Positions 1 to 8,565 of a stretch of 64,000 nt of DNA are shown here, piece by piece. Where the stretch lies: the NCBI RefSeq assembly GCF_001894825.1, contig NZ_BCWY01000026.1, forward strand, positions 53,425 to 117,424. The letters run 5' to 3'. A program made the translations under genes and the position numbers. The notes below the pieces were generated by a model. The model worked only from the letters and a program-made list of their open reading frames with translations, made no database searches and was not told the origin of the DNA. The stretch comes from Rhodococcus jostii NBRC 16295 (lineage in GTDB: Bacteria; Actinomycetota; Actinomycetes; Mycobacteriales; Mycobacteriaceae). Position 1 is the stretch's first letter. Every line of letters starts with the position of its first letter.

Positions 1-51
1 GCTGCGCTTTGCTTCGTCAGGACCGCGAGCGCCTTTGCGAGAGTTAATCAC

Positions 52-252
52 GTGAGTATCGAACGAGTGTCACTGGAGCTTCCGGCCAACACGGCTCCCG
101 AAGAAGCCGAGAAGAAGGCCATCGCCCAGTTACGGAAGCACCGCATCCGCGAATGGTCTGCCCTCTCCCTGCAGACGATACTGACCACCGACACGCCCGG
201 AATCAGTCGCTACTCGTTCACGTACTGGGTCGAGGACGAAGCCTTGGAATGA
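52..252 (+). CDS. small hypothetical protein (66 aa)
   Basis: I do not recognise this protein. It starts at a GTG with only a weak purine-rich stretch upstream and ends in an acidic tail (WVEDEALE). The sequence is charged and amphipathic, with a probable helix (EEAEKKAIAQLRKHRIREW) followed by a beta-like stretch (LSLQTILTT, RYSFTYWVED). It has no signal peptide or membrane segment. The alternation vaguely recalls small alpha/beta proteins such as dodecins, but the diagnostic dodecin motifs are not visible, so no function is given. It stands alone upstream of decayed DNA. Confidence 0.4.
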   Translation: MSIERVSLELPANTAPEEAEKKAIAQLRKHRIREWSALSLQTILTTDTPGISRYSFTYWVEDEALE

Positions 253-769
253 TCAAATGCAAGGACTACCGGGGCTGCGCCCCAGCCCGACAAGGCATGC
301 CGTGGTCGACTCTGGTTTCGGCGCAGGCTTACGCAGGGACTCGCGGTCAGAATGGCCGACCGCCACCACCCGCTACGCCTATGTATGTTGACCATGACGC
401 GAAATGAGTTTCGGCAGGTCAGGTGCGCTGTCTTTGCGCTGTGGAGCGAGCACGTTCCACGCTATGCGTTCGAAGCCGACCCGAGAACAACGAACTTGAC
501 TCAAAATACCGGCTCTGCCGGTCCTAGACATCTAGACAATCAACCAAGGATCAACTGCGCCAGTGCCGTCCACCGCTGCTCTGGTCCCTCGTCAAACGCG
601 AGTGTGAACCTGATGCGGCGATACCACCAAACGCTCGACTCGCCTATCAGAGCCTCCTGACTGCCCGCATTGCTGGCAATGAGACCAGCCATGACGAAGT
701 AGACGTTCTTCGGTACGGGTGGCGTGCGCGAAGATCCTGTGGGAACGGAGTTCTCGCGGCAGTTCGATC
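253..769. other. no recognisable gene
   Basis: About 500 bases in which every frame is short or rich in Arg/Ser/Pro as expected for non-coding high-GC DNA. I see no gene, RNA or clear repeat. It adjoins a decayed gene fragment, so it is probably degraded accessory DNA. Confidence 0.4.
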
Positions 770-960
770 CTATTCTCGCCGGGCGGCGACGCGTTCTCGT
801 GCGGTTGCGGCGGCCTCGGCGACGGAGCCGCGATGAATCGGCCCATGTCCGGGCAGGAGAATAGTCGGCGTTCAACTCTCCGATGATGCGCAGCGACTCC
901 AGCGGCCGCGGTGCGGTCGTGGTCGTGGTCGAACCACTGCTGCCCCTCCACCTCGATTAT
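770..960 (-). pseudogene. metallo-beta-lactamase-fold hydrolase fragment (decayed)
   Basis: Read on the minus strand, this stretch contains WFDHDHDRTAAA, then LESLRIIGELNADY, then LLPGHGPIHRGSVAEAAATA, each in a different frame. Together they match the C-terminal part of MBL-fold hydrolases: a helix, a beta strand, then the PGHGP metal-site loop followed by an Ala-rich helix. Each junction needs a one-base shift, and a TAG stop follows shortly after. No N-terminal HxHxDH motif is visible upstream. I read it as a relic with at least two frameshifts; the family assignment rests on the PGHGP context. Confidence 0.45.
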
Positions 961-1085
961 GTGGACAAACCTCGCGAGTCAAATCTCGGAATGCCGGTAC
1001 GCCCGCACCGAGGGGAGTCTTAGCGGCTAGCCGTAGGTAGTGACCACCCGGGAATTCCTGCTCTGCTTCTCACGATGACCGTTTT

Positions 1086-1889
1086 CTACGCGTAGGCGGT
1101 TTCGTGTTGGGGCCAGAACACTTCGGCGAGCAGCGCCCGCATCAGATCGACGTTCATTCCGGGTGCGCCGGTGAGGAGTTGAATCGCGGCGCCGTCGACG
1201 AGGGCGGTGAATCGTGCAGCGAGCTTGAGGGGATCTCGGTAGCCGACGATGCCGGCCTGTTGGGCGTTGGTGACGACGGTGTGGACCAGCGCTCGCCACC
1301 GTTCGTAGAGATTGTTGTGGGCCGGGCGGAGCGCCGGAACCAAGATCGCCTCGGTCCAGAACTGGACCCAGACGGACCATTCGTTGCGCACTGCCGGATC
1401 CACGGGGAGCTGACTGTCGATTAGATGGCGGATTTGCGCGGTCGGGTCGTCGCGGAGCTGATCGAGTCGAGCCTGCACGCGCAGAAACATGCGTTCGGCA
1501 TAGTGCTGGAGCGCCGCGGTGAGGACGTCGTCTCTGGTGGGGAAGTAGTAGTGCACGGCTCCGGTGCTGACGTCGCAAGCTTGTGCGATGTCCGCGATCC
1601 GGACGGAATGGAAACCATGGGTGGCAATCAGCTCGGCCGCGGAGTCGAGGATGCGCCGCTCCGGTTGCAGCGAACCGACGTCGGTGTCATTGTCCTGCCG
1701 GCCGGTCAGTAGGTAGTCGGTGGAGAGTCCGAGGGCATCGGAGAGAGCGGCGAGTTCGGTCGGCTTGAACGTGCGGGTTCCGGCGAGTGATTTGGACAGC
1801 TTGTGGGGGGCCAGCCCGATCTCGGCGGCGACACTGCTCTGGGTGCGTCCCGACCGCGTGATCGCATCCCGAATCCGATTTCCGTTCAC
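1086..1889 (-). CDS. XRE-TetR fusion transcriptional regulator (267 aa)
   Basis: This is a DNA-binding regulator with two helix-turn-helix domains. Residues about 5-65 form an XRE/Cro-type HTH (QSSVAAEIGLAPHKLSKSLAG). Residues about 78-125 form a TetR HTH (AAELIATHGFHSVRIADIAQ, then the STGAVHYYFPTRDDVL recognition helix region). The rest is a TetR ligand-binding domain. Ordinary TetR proteins are about 200 aa and lack the first domain. The start is GTG at 1889 with no good ribosome site, so a leaderless transcript is possible. It is divergent from the permease gene at 2166, whose operon it probably controls. Confidence 0.85.
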   Translation of the reverse strand: MNGNRIRDAITRSGRTQSSVAAEIGLAPHKLSKSLAGTRTFKPTELAALSDALGLSTDYLLTGRQDNDTDVGSLQPERRILDSAAELIATHGFHSVRIADIAQACDVSTGAVHYYFPTRDDVLTAALQHYAERMFLRVQARLDQLRDDPTAQIRHLIDSQLPVDPAVRNEWSVWVQFWTEAILVPALRPAHNNLYERWRALVHTVVTNAQQAGIVGYRDPLKLAARFTALVDGAAIQLLTGAPGMNVDLMRALLAEVFWPQHETAYA

Positions 1890-2165
1890 ATATCGAATTT
1901 ACATCGCAACTCAGGTTCGCGAGATCCGCCGCGCCGCCGCCGCCGAGACCGGGGATCGATAGCCCCGCTCCTACGGTTTTCCTGTGCCGATAAAAACGCT
2001 TTGAACTGCAATAATCTACTAAGAACCGGCGGACGCTCCCCGCTGTACGCCGACAGGGGGTTGACAGCGGCTGAGAGCCCGCTCACACTAGCGACTAACT
2101 GATGCGTCAGATTGTTGCGATTGTTCGTGAGGAACGGTCCGAAGAAACCTGACTGGAGAGTTTCT
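1890..2165. promoter_or_regulatory. divergent intergenic region, XRE-TetR regulator / permease operon
   Basis: This 276-base spacer separates the regulator from the forward catabolic operon and should hold both promoters. On the + strand a perfect TTGACA lies at 2061-2066, but the hexamer 17 bases downstream (CACACT, 2084-2089) is a poor -10, so the promoter call is weak. GGAGAG at 2155-2160 precedes the GTG start at 2166. I found no convincing long palindrome for the regulator. Confidence 0.35.
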
Positions 2166-3716
2166 GTGTCAACACCCTTGGAGTCGCCGAGCGGCGACAC
2201 TCCCTCTGCCCCCGCCCACCGTCGAAACGGAATCGAGCGCCGTTCGATCGATTACGTCCCCCGCTCGGAACGTCACGGTAAGGCGTGGCATCTGTGGCCC
2301 GTGTGGTTCTGCGGTGATGCGCATCTGACGACGCTGGCCGTGGGCGTCATCGGGGTGAGTCTGGGAACGAATTTGCTCTGGGCTTCCATCGCGATCCTGG
2401 GCGGTTGTGCGTTCGGAACCTTGTTCATGGCGGCGCATTCGGCGCAGGGCCCGCACATGGGTTTGCCGCAGCTCATCCAGTCCCGGCCGCAGTTCGGGTA
2501 TGTCGGTGCCCTGTTGGTGTTCGTCGTGGCCATCGCGACGTACATCGGGTACAACGCGTTCAATCAGATCCTGGCCGGGCAAACCTTCCACGATATTCTC
2601 GGTTTCGACGCGGACCGGTCCGCGCTGGGATTCACCTTCTTGGCCATGGTGATGGCCTTCCTCGGCTACTCCTGGTTCCACAAGCTACAGCGGTACCTGT
2701 CGTTCATCCTGATCGCCGCGATGCTGATCTTCACCACGAACGTGCTGCTCTTCGAAAGCTTCCCCGACGGCCAACTCAGCTTCGACGGATTCTCGGCAAC
2801 CGCCTTCCTCGCCCAGTTCTTCACCGCCGCCGCCTATCAGCTGAGCTGGGCGATCTACGTCTCGGACTACTCCCGATACCTGCCGGCGAAGGTCGACACC
2901 CGCGCGACGTTCTGGTGGACCTACCTGGGGGCAACCATCGGCGGCTCGTGGATGATGCTGATCGGCGCCGCGGTGGCCGCGATGTACCCCGAACTCAACG
3001 TCGCACAAGCGCTAGTGGAAACGGGCAACCACGTTTTCGGGGGGTTCGGTGAAATCCTCACCGTCCTAGCCGTGATCGGCCTGATCACCAGTGCCGCCCA
3101 GAACTTCTACGGCTCGTCGTTGACGATCCTCAGTGCCGTGGACTCGGTGCGCCCGATTAAAGCCACCCTCCTCAAGCGACTGATGGCGCTGCTGGTGGCC
3201 GGCGCCGTCGCGATCTTCATCGCCAAGAACGCCAACGACGACTTCATGACCGAGTTCGGCAGCTTCCTCGCCATCATGCTGTACCTGTTCACGCCGTGGA
3301 CGGCCGTCAACCTCGTCGACTACTACTTCGTCCGCAAGGGTCACTATTCGATCCGCGAAATCTTCAACCCCCGAGGAATGTACGGGCGCTGGGACTGGCG
3401 CGGGATCTCCTCCTACGCCCTCGGATTCACCGCGATGATCCCATTCTTCGTCACCGTCTGGTGGTCCGGCCCGATCGCCGAGACGCTCGGCGGCGCCGAC
3501 ATCGCGATGCTGCCCGGCCTCGTGGTGGCCTCGGTCTTCTACTACCTGGTGTGCCGCAACCTCGACCTCGACGGCGAACGCGCCCTCATCGCCCGGCTCG
3601 ATGCCGGAATCGACGACGACGGAGCCGACACAACCACAACCACCCCTGACTCGGCCGTGAACGCACCACTCGATACCGGCCCGGCCGATCCCACCGACGC
3701 ACTCCCGACCCGATAG
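2166..3716 (+). CDS. NCS1-family permease (cytosine/purine/hydantoin type)
   Basis: An integral membrane transporter of the nucleobase:cation symporter-1 family, about 516 aa from the GTG at 2166. I chose that start because GGAGAG lies five bases upstream. The earlier in-frame TTG at 2112 has no ribosome site. Hallmarks are the N-terminal stretch IERRSIDYVP before the first helix, GVSLGTNLLW, GPHMGLPQLIQSRPQFGYVG and about 12 hydrophobic segments. The C-terminus is an acidic/Thr-rich tail. Members import purines, pyrimidines, hydantoins or related small heterocycles with H+ or Na+. It heads an operon of oxidative enzymes, so it probably imports their substrate; the substrate cannot be read from sequence. 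Confidence 0.85.
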   Translation: MSTPLESPSGDTPSAPAHRRNGIERRSIDYVPRSERHGKAWHLWPVWFCGDAHLTTLAVGVIGVSLGTNLLWASIAILGGCAFGTLFMAAHSAQGPHMGLPQLIQSRPQFGYVGALLVFVVAIATYIGYNAFNQILAGQTFHDILGFDADRSALGFTFLAMVMAFLGYSWFHKLQRYLSFILIAAMLIFTTNVLLFESFPDGQLSFDGFSATAFLAQFFTAAAYQLSWAIYVSDYSRYLPAKVDTRATFWWTYLGATIGGSWMMLIGAAVAAMYPELNVAQALVETGNHVFGGFGEILTVLAVIGLITSAAQNFYGSSLTILSAVDSVRPIKATLLKRLMALLVAGAVAIFIAKNANDDFMTEFGSFLAIMLYLFTPWTAVNLVDYYFVRKGHYSIREIFNPRGMYGRWDWRGISSYALGFTAMIPFFVTVWWSGPIAETLGGADIAMLPGLVVASVFYYLVCRNLDLDGERALIARLDAGIDDDGADTTTTTPDSAVNAPLDTGPADPTDALPTR

Positions 3717-3787
3717 CCGCGCCCCGGCACCACGAGCCGTCCCGCCCGCGCCCAACGACCTCTCCCACCTCCTCGAAGGAAACCATC

Positions 3788-5194
3788 ATGTCCGCCCACC
3801 GCACCCGCATCTACGTGCACGGCCAATGGGTTCAGCCGATCAGCGGTTCGACCACCACCGTCACCAACCCGGCCACCCTCGAACCGGTCGGCACCGTCCC
3901 GTGTGTCCTCGAACCGGATGTCGACCTGGCCGTCGCCGCCGCACGAAGTGCGTTCGAGTCGTGGAGCCGAACCCCGGTCGCCGACCGCACCGCAGTCCTG
4001 CGTCGGGTTACCGAACTCCTCCGCGAGGCCGCGCAGGAGATGGCCGAGGTGATCACCCTGGAGATGGGGGCACCAGCCGACTTCGCGCGCAGCGAGCACG
4101 TGGACCTGCCCCTGACCATCATGGACGACTATCTCGACGAGTTGTCATCGGACGCGCTGTTCCAGAGCACCCTCGACAACTCGTTGGTGGTCCGCGAGCC
4201 GGTCGGTGTGGTCGCCGCGATCACGCCCTGGAATTTTCCGCTCTACCAACTCGTCATCAAGGTGTTTCCGGCGCTCGCCGCCGGATGCACAGTGGTCGCC
4301 AAACCCAGCGAGCTGACCCCACTGTCCACCTACCGGTTCACCGACATCCTTCACGCGGCGCGGCTGCCCGCGGGGGTGTTCAACCTGGTGCCGGGCAAGG
4401 GCTCTGTTGTCGGGGCGCACCTGGCCTCGCACCCCGACGTCGACCTGGTGTCGTTCACCGGTTCGACCAACGCGGGGGTGGCCGTCTCGACCGCCGCGGC
4501 GCCGACCGTCAAACGGGTGGCACTGGAGTTGGGGGGCAAGTCCGCGGCCGTGATCCTGCCCGGCGCTGATCTCACGGCCGCGGTCGAGGCGACCGTGACC
4601 AGTTGCTTCTGGAACACCGGGCAAACCTGCAGCGCCCTGACCCGCTTGGTGGTGCCCCGCGCACAGCACAACGAAGCGATCGCGGTGGCCGTGCAGACCG
4701 CGCAGACCCTCGCCGCGGACATGGGCCCGGTGATCAGCGCCGACCAGTTCGCCTCCGTGCAGGAGCTGATCAGCTCCGGCATCGCCGAGGGCGCCGAACT
4801 CGCCTGCGGCGGACAAGGTCGTCCGCCGGGGCGGGGCGAGGGATATTACGTGCGTCCCACCGTCTTCGGGAATGTCTCCAACAAGATGCGGATCGCCCAG
4901 GAGGAAATCTTCGGGCCGGTCCTCACGGTCATCCCCTACGACACGGTCTCCGAGGCCGTCGACATCGCCAACGACTCCCCGTACGGCCTGTCCGGGGCGG
5001 TGTGGGGACCGGACAACGAGACCGCCCTCGACATCGCGCGGCGGCTGCGCACCGGCCAGGTCGACATCAACGGCGGCCCCTTCAACCCCAGAGCCCCGTT
5101 CGGTGGCATGAAGCAATCCGGGGTGGGCCGGGAGTTGGGCGTCTTCGGGCTCGAGGAGTACCTCGAACTCAAATCGATCCAGTTCCCGCTGTGA
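3788..5194 (+). CDS. aldehyde dehydrogenase, NAD(P)+-dependent (468 aa)
   Basis: This enzyme oxidises an aldehyde to its acid. It has full family length. Landmarks are the NAD-binding loop (AITPWNFPLYQ, then AAGCTVVAKPSELTP), FTGSTNAGVAVS, the general-base motif LELGGKSAAV and the nucleophile segment NTGQTCSALTR with catalytic Cys. The C-terminus has EEIFGPVLTVIPY and PFGGMKQSGVGRELG. GAAGGA lies just before the ATG. It sits between the NCS1 permease and an alcohol dehydrogenase, so an alcohol-to-aldehyde-to-acid sequence is likely. The specific aldehyde is unknown. Confidence 0.9.
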   Translation: MSAHRTRIYVHGQWVQPISGSTTTVTNPATLEPVGTVPCVLEPDVDLAVAAARSAFESWSRTPVADRTAVLRRVTELLREAAQEMAEVITLEMGAPADFARSEHVDLPLTIMDDYLDELSSDALFQSTLDNSLVVREPVGVVAAITPWNFPLYQLVIKVFPALAAGCTVVAKPSELTPLSTYRFTDILHAARLPAGVFNLVPGKGSVVGAHLASHPDVDLVSFTGSTNAGVAVSTAAAPTVKRVALELGGKSAAVILPGADLTAAVEATVTSCFWNTGQTCSALTRLVVPRAQHNEAIAVAVQTAQTLAADMGPVISADQFASVQELISSGIAEGAELACGGQGRPPGRGEGYYVRPTVFGNVSNKMRIAQEEIFGPVLTVIPYDTVSEAVDIANDSPYGLSGAVWGPDNETALDIARRLRTGQVDINGGPFNPRAPFGGMKQSGVGRELGVFGLEEYLELKSIQFPL

Positions 5195-5229
5195 ACTCGC
5201 CACCTCGTCAGAAACGATTGGAGACAACT

Positions 5230-6339
5230 ATGGACGTCACCGCAGCGGTATTCCGTGAACCGGGACAGCCCTTGACCATCGAAACGCTGCAACTGGCCGG
5301 ACCCGGTCCCGGCGAAGTGTTGGTCAAGGTCGTCGCCAGCGGCATCTGCCACAGCGACCTGCATGTGGTCAACGGCGAGTGGTCGTCCCCGGCACCGCTG
5401 GTGCTCGGCCACGAGGGCGCCGGCATCGTCGACGCCGTCGGCGACGGGGTGACCACGGTGTCCCCGGGCGATCACGTCGTCCTGTCCTGGATGCCGTACT
5501 GCCGCCGCTGCCACTACTGCCTCGCCGGGCGGCCCAACCTCTGCGCGTTGGTCGAGTCCACCGCCTACAACAGCGTGATGCTCGACGGCACCACTCGGCT
5601 GTCGCAGGCCGGCGAACCGGTCTACAGCTACCTGGCCACCGCCTCCTTCGCGAACTGGGCCGTGGTCCCCGAAACCGCCGCGATCCGCATCCGCGACGAC
5701 GCCCCCCTCGACAAGGTGTCCCTCGTCGGTTGCGCGGTAGCAACCGGAATCGGTGCCGTCGCCAACACCGCCCGTGTCCGGATGGGATCGTCGGTGCTGG
5801 TCGTCGGCTGCGGCGGGGTGGGCCTGTCCACGATCAGCGGTGCCGTGATCGCCGGCGCCGGACAGGTGATCGCCGTCGACATCAACGACTCGAACCTCGA
5901 GCGGGCCCGCACGCTCGGTGCCACCCACACCCTCAACAGCCGAACCGAGGACGTGCTGGCCGCCCTACCCGGAATCACCGGGAGCGCAGGTGTCGACTAC
6001 GCCTTCGAGGCGATCGGACTACCGACGACCATCGAACTCGCCTACGACGCACTCGCCCCGGGCGGCACGGCCGTCGTGGTCGGCCAGGTCGCCGAGGGGA
6101 AGAAGATCACCATCGACCCCTTCGTGATGTCCGACCGCGAAAAGACCCTGACCGGAAGCAACTACGGATCCTGCCGGCCCCCGGTCGATTTCCCGAAGAT
6201 CGTCGACCTGTACATGAACGATCGACTGCCGCTCGACTCGTTGATCGAGCGCACCATCGACATCGGCGAGATCAACAAGGCATTCGACGCCATGGTTCGC
6301 GGCGAAACCGCCCGCAGCATCATCATCCACCAACACTGA
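5230..6339 (+). CDS. zinc-dependent alcohol dehydrogenase (369 aa)
   Basis: A medium-chain, class III-like alcohol dehydrogenase. Catalytic zinc ligands are in GICHSDLH and LVLGHEGAG. The structural zinc loop is CRRCHYCLAGRPNLC with four cysteines. The Rossmann motif is VLVVGCGGVGLSTISG, followed by an acidic NAD-selecting residue in VIAVDIND. The ATG at 5230 has GGAG seven bases upstream. It lies 35 bases after the aldehyde dehydrogenase and probably supplies its aldehyde. Benzyl-alcohol or mycothiol-linked dehydrogenases are related, but I cannot assign the substrate. Confidence 0.88.
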   Translation: MDVTAAVFREPGQPLTIETLQLAGPGPGEVLVKVVASGICHSDLHVVNGEWSSPAPLVLGHEGAGIVDAVGDGVTTVSPGDHVVLSWMPYCRRCHYCLAGRPNLCALVESTAYNSVMLDGTTRLSQAGEPVYSYLATASFANWAVVPETAAIRIRDDAPLDKVSLVGCAVATGIGAVANTARVRMGSSVLVVGCGGVGLSTISGAVIAGAGQVIAVDINDSNLERARTLGATHTLNSRTEDVLAALPGITGSAGVDYAFEAIGLPTTIELAYDALAPGGTAVVVGQVAEGKKITIDPFVMSDREKTLTGSNYGSCRPPVDFPKIVDLYMNDRLPLDSLIERTIDIGEINKAFDAMVRGETARSIIIHQH

Positions 6340-6358
6340 GCACCGGCCCGGCGCCACA

Positions 6359-6439
6359 CGCAGGTCAGTGGCCACGCCCATACCAAAAGCCTGAACACCC
6401 CGCCACCCTGGCGGACGCGTCTGCCCATCGCAGGTCAGC
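6359..6439 (+). repeat. direct repeat CGCAGGTCAG x2 with a hairpin between
   Basis: The ten bases CGCAGGTCAG occur at 6359-6368 and 6430-6439, with starts 71 bases apart. Both lie in the 126-base gap between the alcohol dehydrogenase and the acyl-CoA synthetase. Between them CCGCCA-CCC-TGGCGG (6400-6414) can form a short hairpin. It could be a pair of regulator sites or an internal processing/attenuation element; function is unknown. Confidence 0.3.
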
Positions 6440-6465
6440 GTCGTGCCCGTTTTAAGAACTATGAG

Positions 6466-8565
6466 GTGAATTCGGAAGTGAACCGAATACCCGGCCGAGA
6501 CTTCTCGGCCCTGTTTGACCCCCGATCGGTCGCCGTAATCGGGGCGAGCAACGACCACAGCAAGTACGGCAATTGGCTCAGCGCCCAAGCCCTGCGCATG
6601 AAGGACCTCAGGTCGGTGCACCTGGTCAACCGGCGTGCGGAGCCGGTACTCGGTTATTCCACGGTCGCCGCACTCTCCGATGTGCCCACCACCGTCGATC
6701 TGGTGGTGATCACGGTGCCCGCCAACGGCTTCGAGGACGCGGTGGACGATGCGTTGGCCGCCGGGGCGAAGGCGATCGTGGGTGTGACCGCCGGCTTCGC
6801 CGAGCTGGGCGAGGACGGGCGCACAACCCAGAATCGGATCGTTGAGCGTGTGCGCGATGCCGGTGCGATGCTGCTGGGTCCGAACTGCCTCGGCGTCTCC
6901 GACTCGACGACCGCACTGACACTCGCCTCCAACCCATTACCCGCCGGTCGGGTCAGTTTGCTCTCCCAGAGCGGCAACATGGCACTCGAACTCGCCGGGT
7001 TCTTCGGCCGCCGCGACCTGGGCTTCGCCCGGTTCGTCTCGCTGGGTAACCAGGCCGATGTCACGGTCGCCGACTTTATCGACGCCTGCGCCGACCACGA
7101 CGGCACCGACCTGATCGCCGTCTACTGCGAGGACTTCGGCGACGGCCGCGCCGTTGTGGCCGCCGCCGCCCACGCCCGCCGCCGAGGAAAGCCGGTCGTT
7201 CTGCTGACCGTCGGCGGGAGCGAGGCCTCCGTCCGCGGGGCCCGCTCACATACCGGAGCCCTCACGACCAGCTCGGATGTCCTCGATGCCGCATGCCGGC
7301 ACGCCGGCATCTACCGTGTACATACCCCGCGCGAACTCGCCGACGTCGCGGCGATGCTCCTCACCTGCCAATCCCAGACCGTCAGTCGAGTCGCCGTCAT
7401 CGCCGACGGCGGCGGCCACGCGGGGGTCGCGTCCGACGTCCTCGAATCCGCCGGGCTGACAGTCCCCGAATTCTCGGCGCAAATTCGGCAGCAACTGCGG
7501 GCGGCACTCCCACCGTCCGCCGGGGTCAGCAACCCGATCGACCTCGCCGGCGCCGGCGAACTGGACATCACCTCCTTTGCCGCCATCCTGGACACCGCAT
7601 TGACCGGCCCGGAGATCGATGCGGTGGTCGTCACCGGATACTTCGGCGGCTACGGCGACTACGGTGACACCCTCGCGCAGGGAGAGATCGACACCGCTCA
7701 TCGCATGGTTCAGCTCGCGCACCAACACCACAAACCCGTTCTGGTGCACACCATGCGGCCGAGCAGCGCCGCGGCGACCGTCCTCACCGCTGGGGGCATC
7801 CCCGTCTTCGAGGCGATCGAGGACGCCGCCCGCACCCTAGGCGCCCTCGTCGACGTCCCGCCACCGGCATCGACACCCGGCCCGGTCGGGTCGGCGCCGA
7901 TGCTGACCTCCGACGGATACTGGGACGCCCGCGAGCTGTTCCGGGACGCCGGCGTCGACTTCCTGCCTGCGCATCTGGTCCACACCCGTGCCGAGGCGGT
8001 CGCCGCATCAGATGCGATCGGGTATCCCGTGGTGCTCAAAGCCATGGGGTTGCTCCACAAATCCGACGCCGGCGGCGTGGTCCTGGGCCTGCGCACCGCC
8101 CAGGACGTCGAGCGGGCCTTCGACGCAATGGAGCGCTCACTCTCAGCGCCCGGATACTGCGTCGAAGCGATGGCCGACCTCGACGCCGGGGTGGAGCTGA
8201 TCGTCGGGGTCCAAACCGATCCACGGTTCGGGCCGATCGCCATGGTCGGGATCGGCGGTGTGTTCACCGAGGTCCTCGCCGACGTAGCCTTCGCGCTCGC
8301 CCCCATCGACTCCGTTGCGGCCCGCCAACTCCTGGGCCGTTTACGTGCGGCAACCCTGCTGCACGGTGTCCGCGGTCGGCCCCCCATCGACCTCGATGCC
8401 GCCGCCGAGGCCATCGCCGCCATCACCTCGGTGGCCGCCGAACACCCCGAGATCGCCGAACTCGAGGTCAACCCTCTGCTGGCGACCCCACGCGGGGCAG
8501 TCGGCTTGGACGCTCGAATCATCCTCACAAACAACATGATCGACAACCCTGAAAGGACTTCCTAA
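6466..8565 (+). CDS. acyl-CoA synthetase, NDP-forming (single-chain, 699 aa)
   Basis: This enzyme makes an acyl-CoA from a carboxylic acid with ATP or GTP through a phospho-histidine, in the acetyl-CoA synthetase (ADP-forming)/Pat-like superfamily. An N-terminal CoA-binding Rossmann domain starts at DPRSVAVIGASND. The succinyl-CoA-ligase-like domain carries LLSQSGNMALE and the active-site His in RSHTGALTTS. The C-terminal ATP-grasp domain carries YPVVLKAMGLLHKSDAGGV. The start is GTG at 6466. The stop overlaps the next start by one base (TAATG), so translation with the acyl-CoA dehydrogenase is coupled. It likely activates the acid made by the aldehyde dehydrogenase. Confidence 0.87.
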   Translation: MNSEVNRIPGRDFSALFDPRSVAVIGASNDHSKYGNWLSAQALRMKDLRSVHLVNRRAEPVLGYSTVAALSDVPTTVDLVVITVPANGFEDAVDDALAAGAKAIVGVTAGFAELGEDGRTTQNRIVERVRDAGAMLLGPNCLGVSDSTTALTLASNPLPAGRVSLLSQSGNMALELAGFFGRRDLGFARFVSLGNQADVTVADFIDACADHDGTDLIAVYCEDFGDGRAVVAAAAHARRRGKPVVLLTVGGSEASVRGARSHTGALTTSSDVLDAACRHAGIYRVHTPRELADVAAMLLTCQSQTVSRVAVIADGGGHAGVASDVLESAGLTVPEFSAQIRQQLRAALPPSAGVSNPIDLAGAGELDITSFAAILDTALTGPEIDAVVVTGYFGGYGDYGDTLAQGEIDTAHRMVQLAHQHHKPVLVHTMRPSSAAATVLTAGGIPVFEAIEDAARTLGALVDVPPPASTPGPVGSAPMLTSDGYWDARELFRDAGVDFLPAHLVHTRAEAVAASDAIGYPVVLKAMGLLHKSDAGGVVLGLRTAQDVERAFDAMERSLSAPGYCVEAMADLDAGVELIVGVQTDPRFGPIAMVGIGGVFTEVLADVAFALAPIDSVAARQLLGRLRAATLLHGVRGRPPIDLDAAAEAIAAITSVAAEHPEIAELEVNPLLATPRGAVGLDARIILTNNMIDNPERTS

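Noticed and set aside
2041..2165. Possible TPP-type riboswitch upstream of the NCS1 permease (GGCTGAGAGCCC and CTGATG elements)
   Set aside because: Only short pieces match. The conserved GAACCTGA block and the paired stems of the thiamine riboswitch are not present in the right order.
4145..5227. Long minus-strand frame opposite the first aldehyde dehydrogenase
   Set aside because: Typical high-GC antisense shadow of a strong gene; composition and lack of motifs argue against coding.
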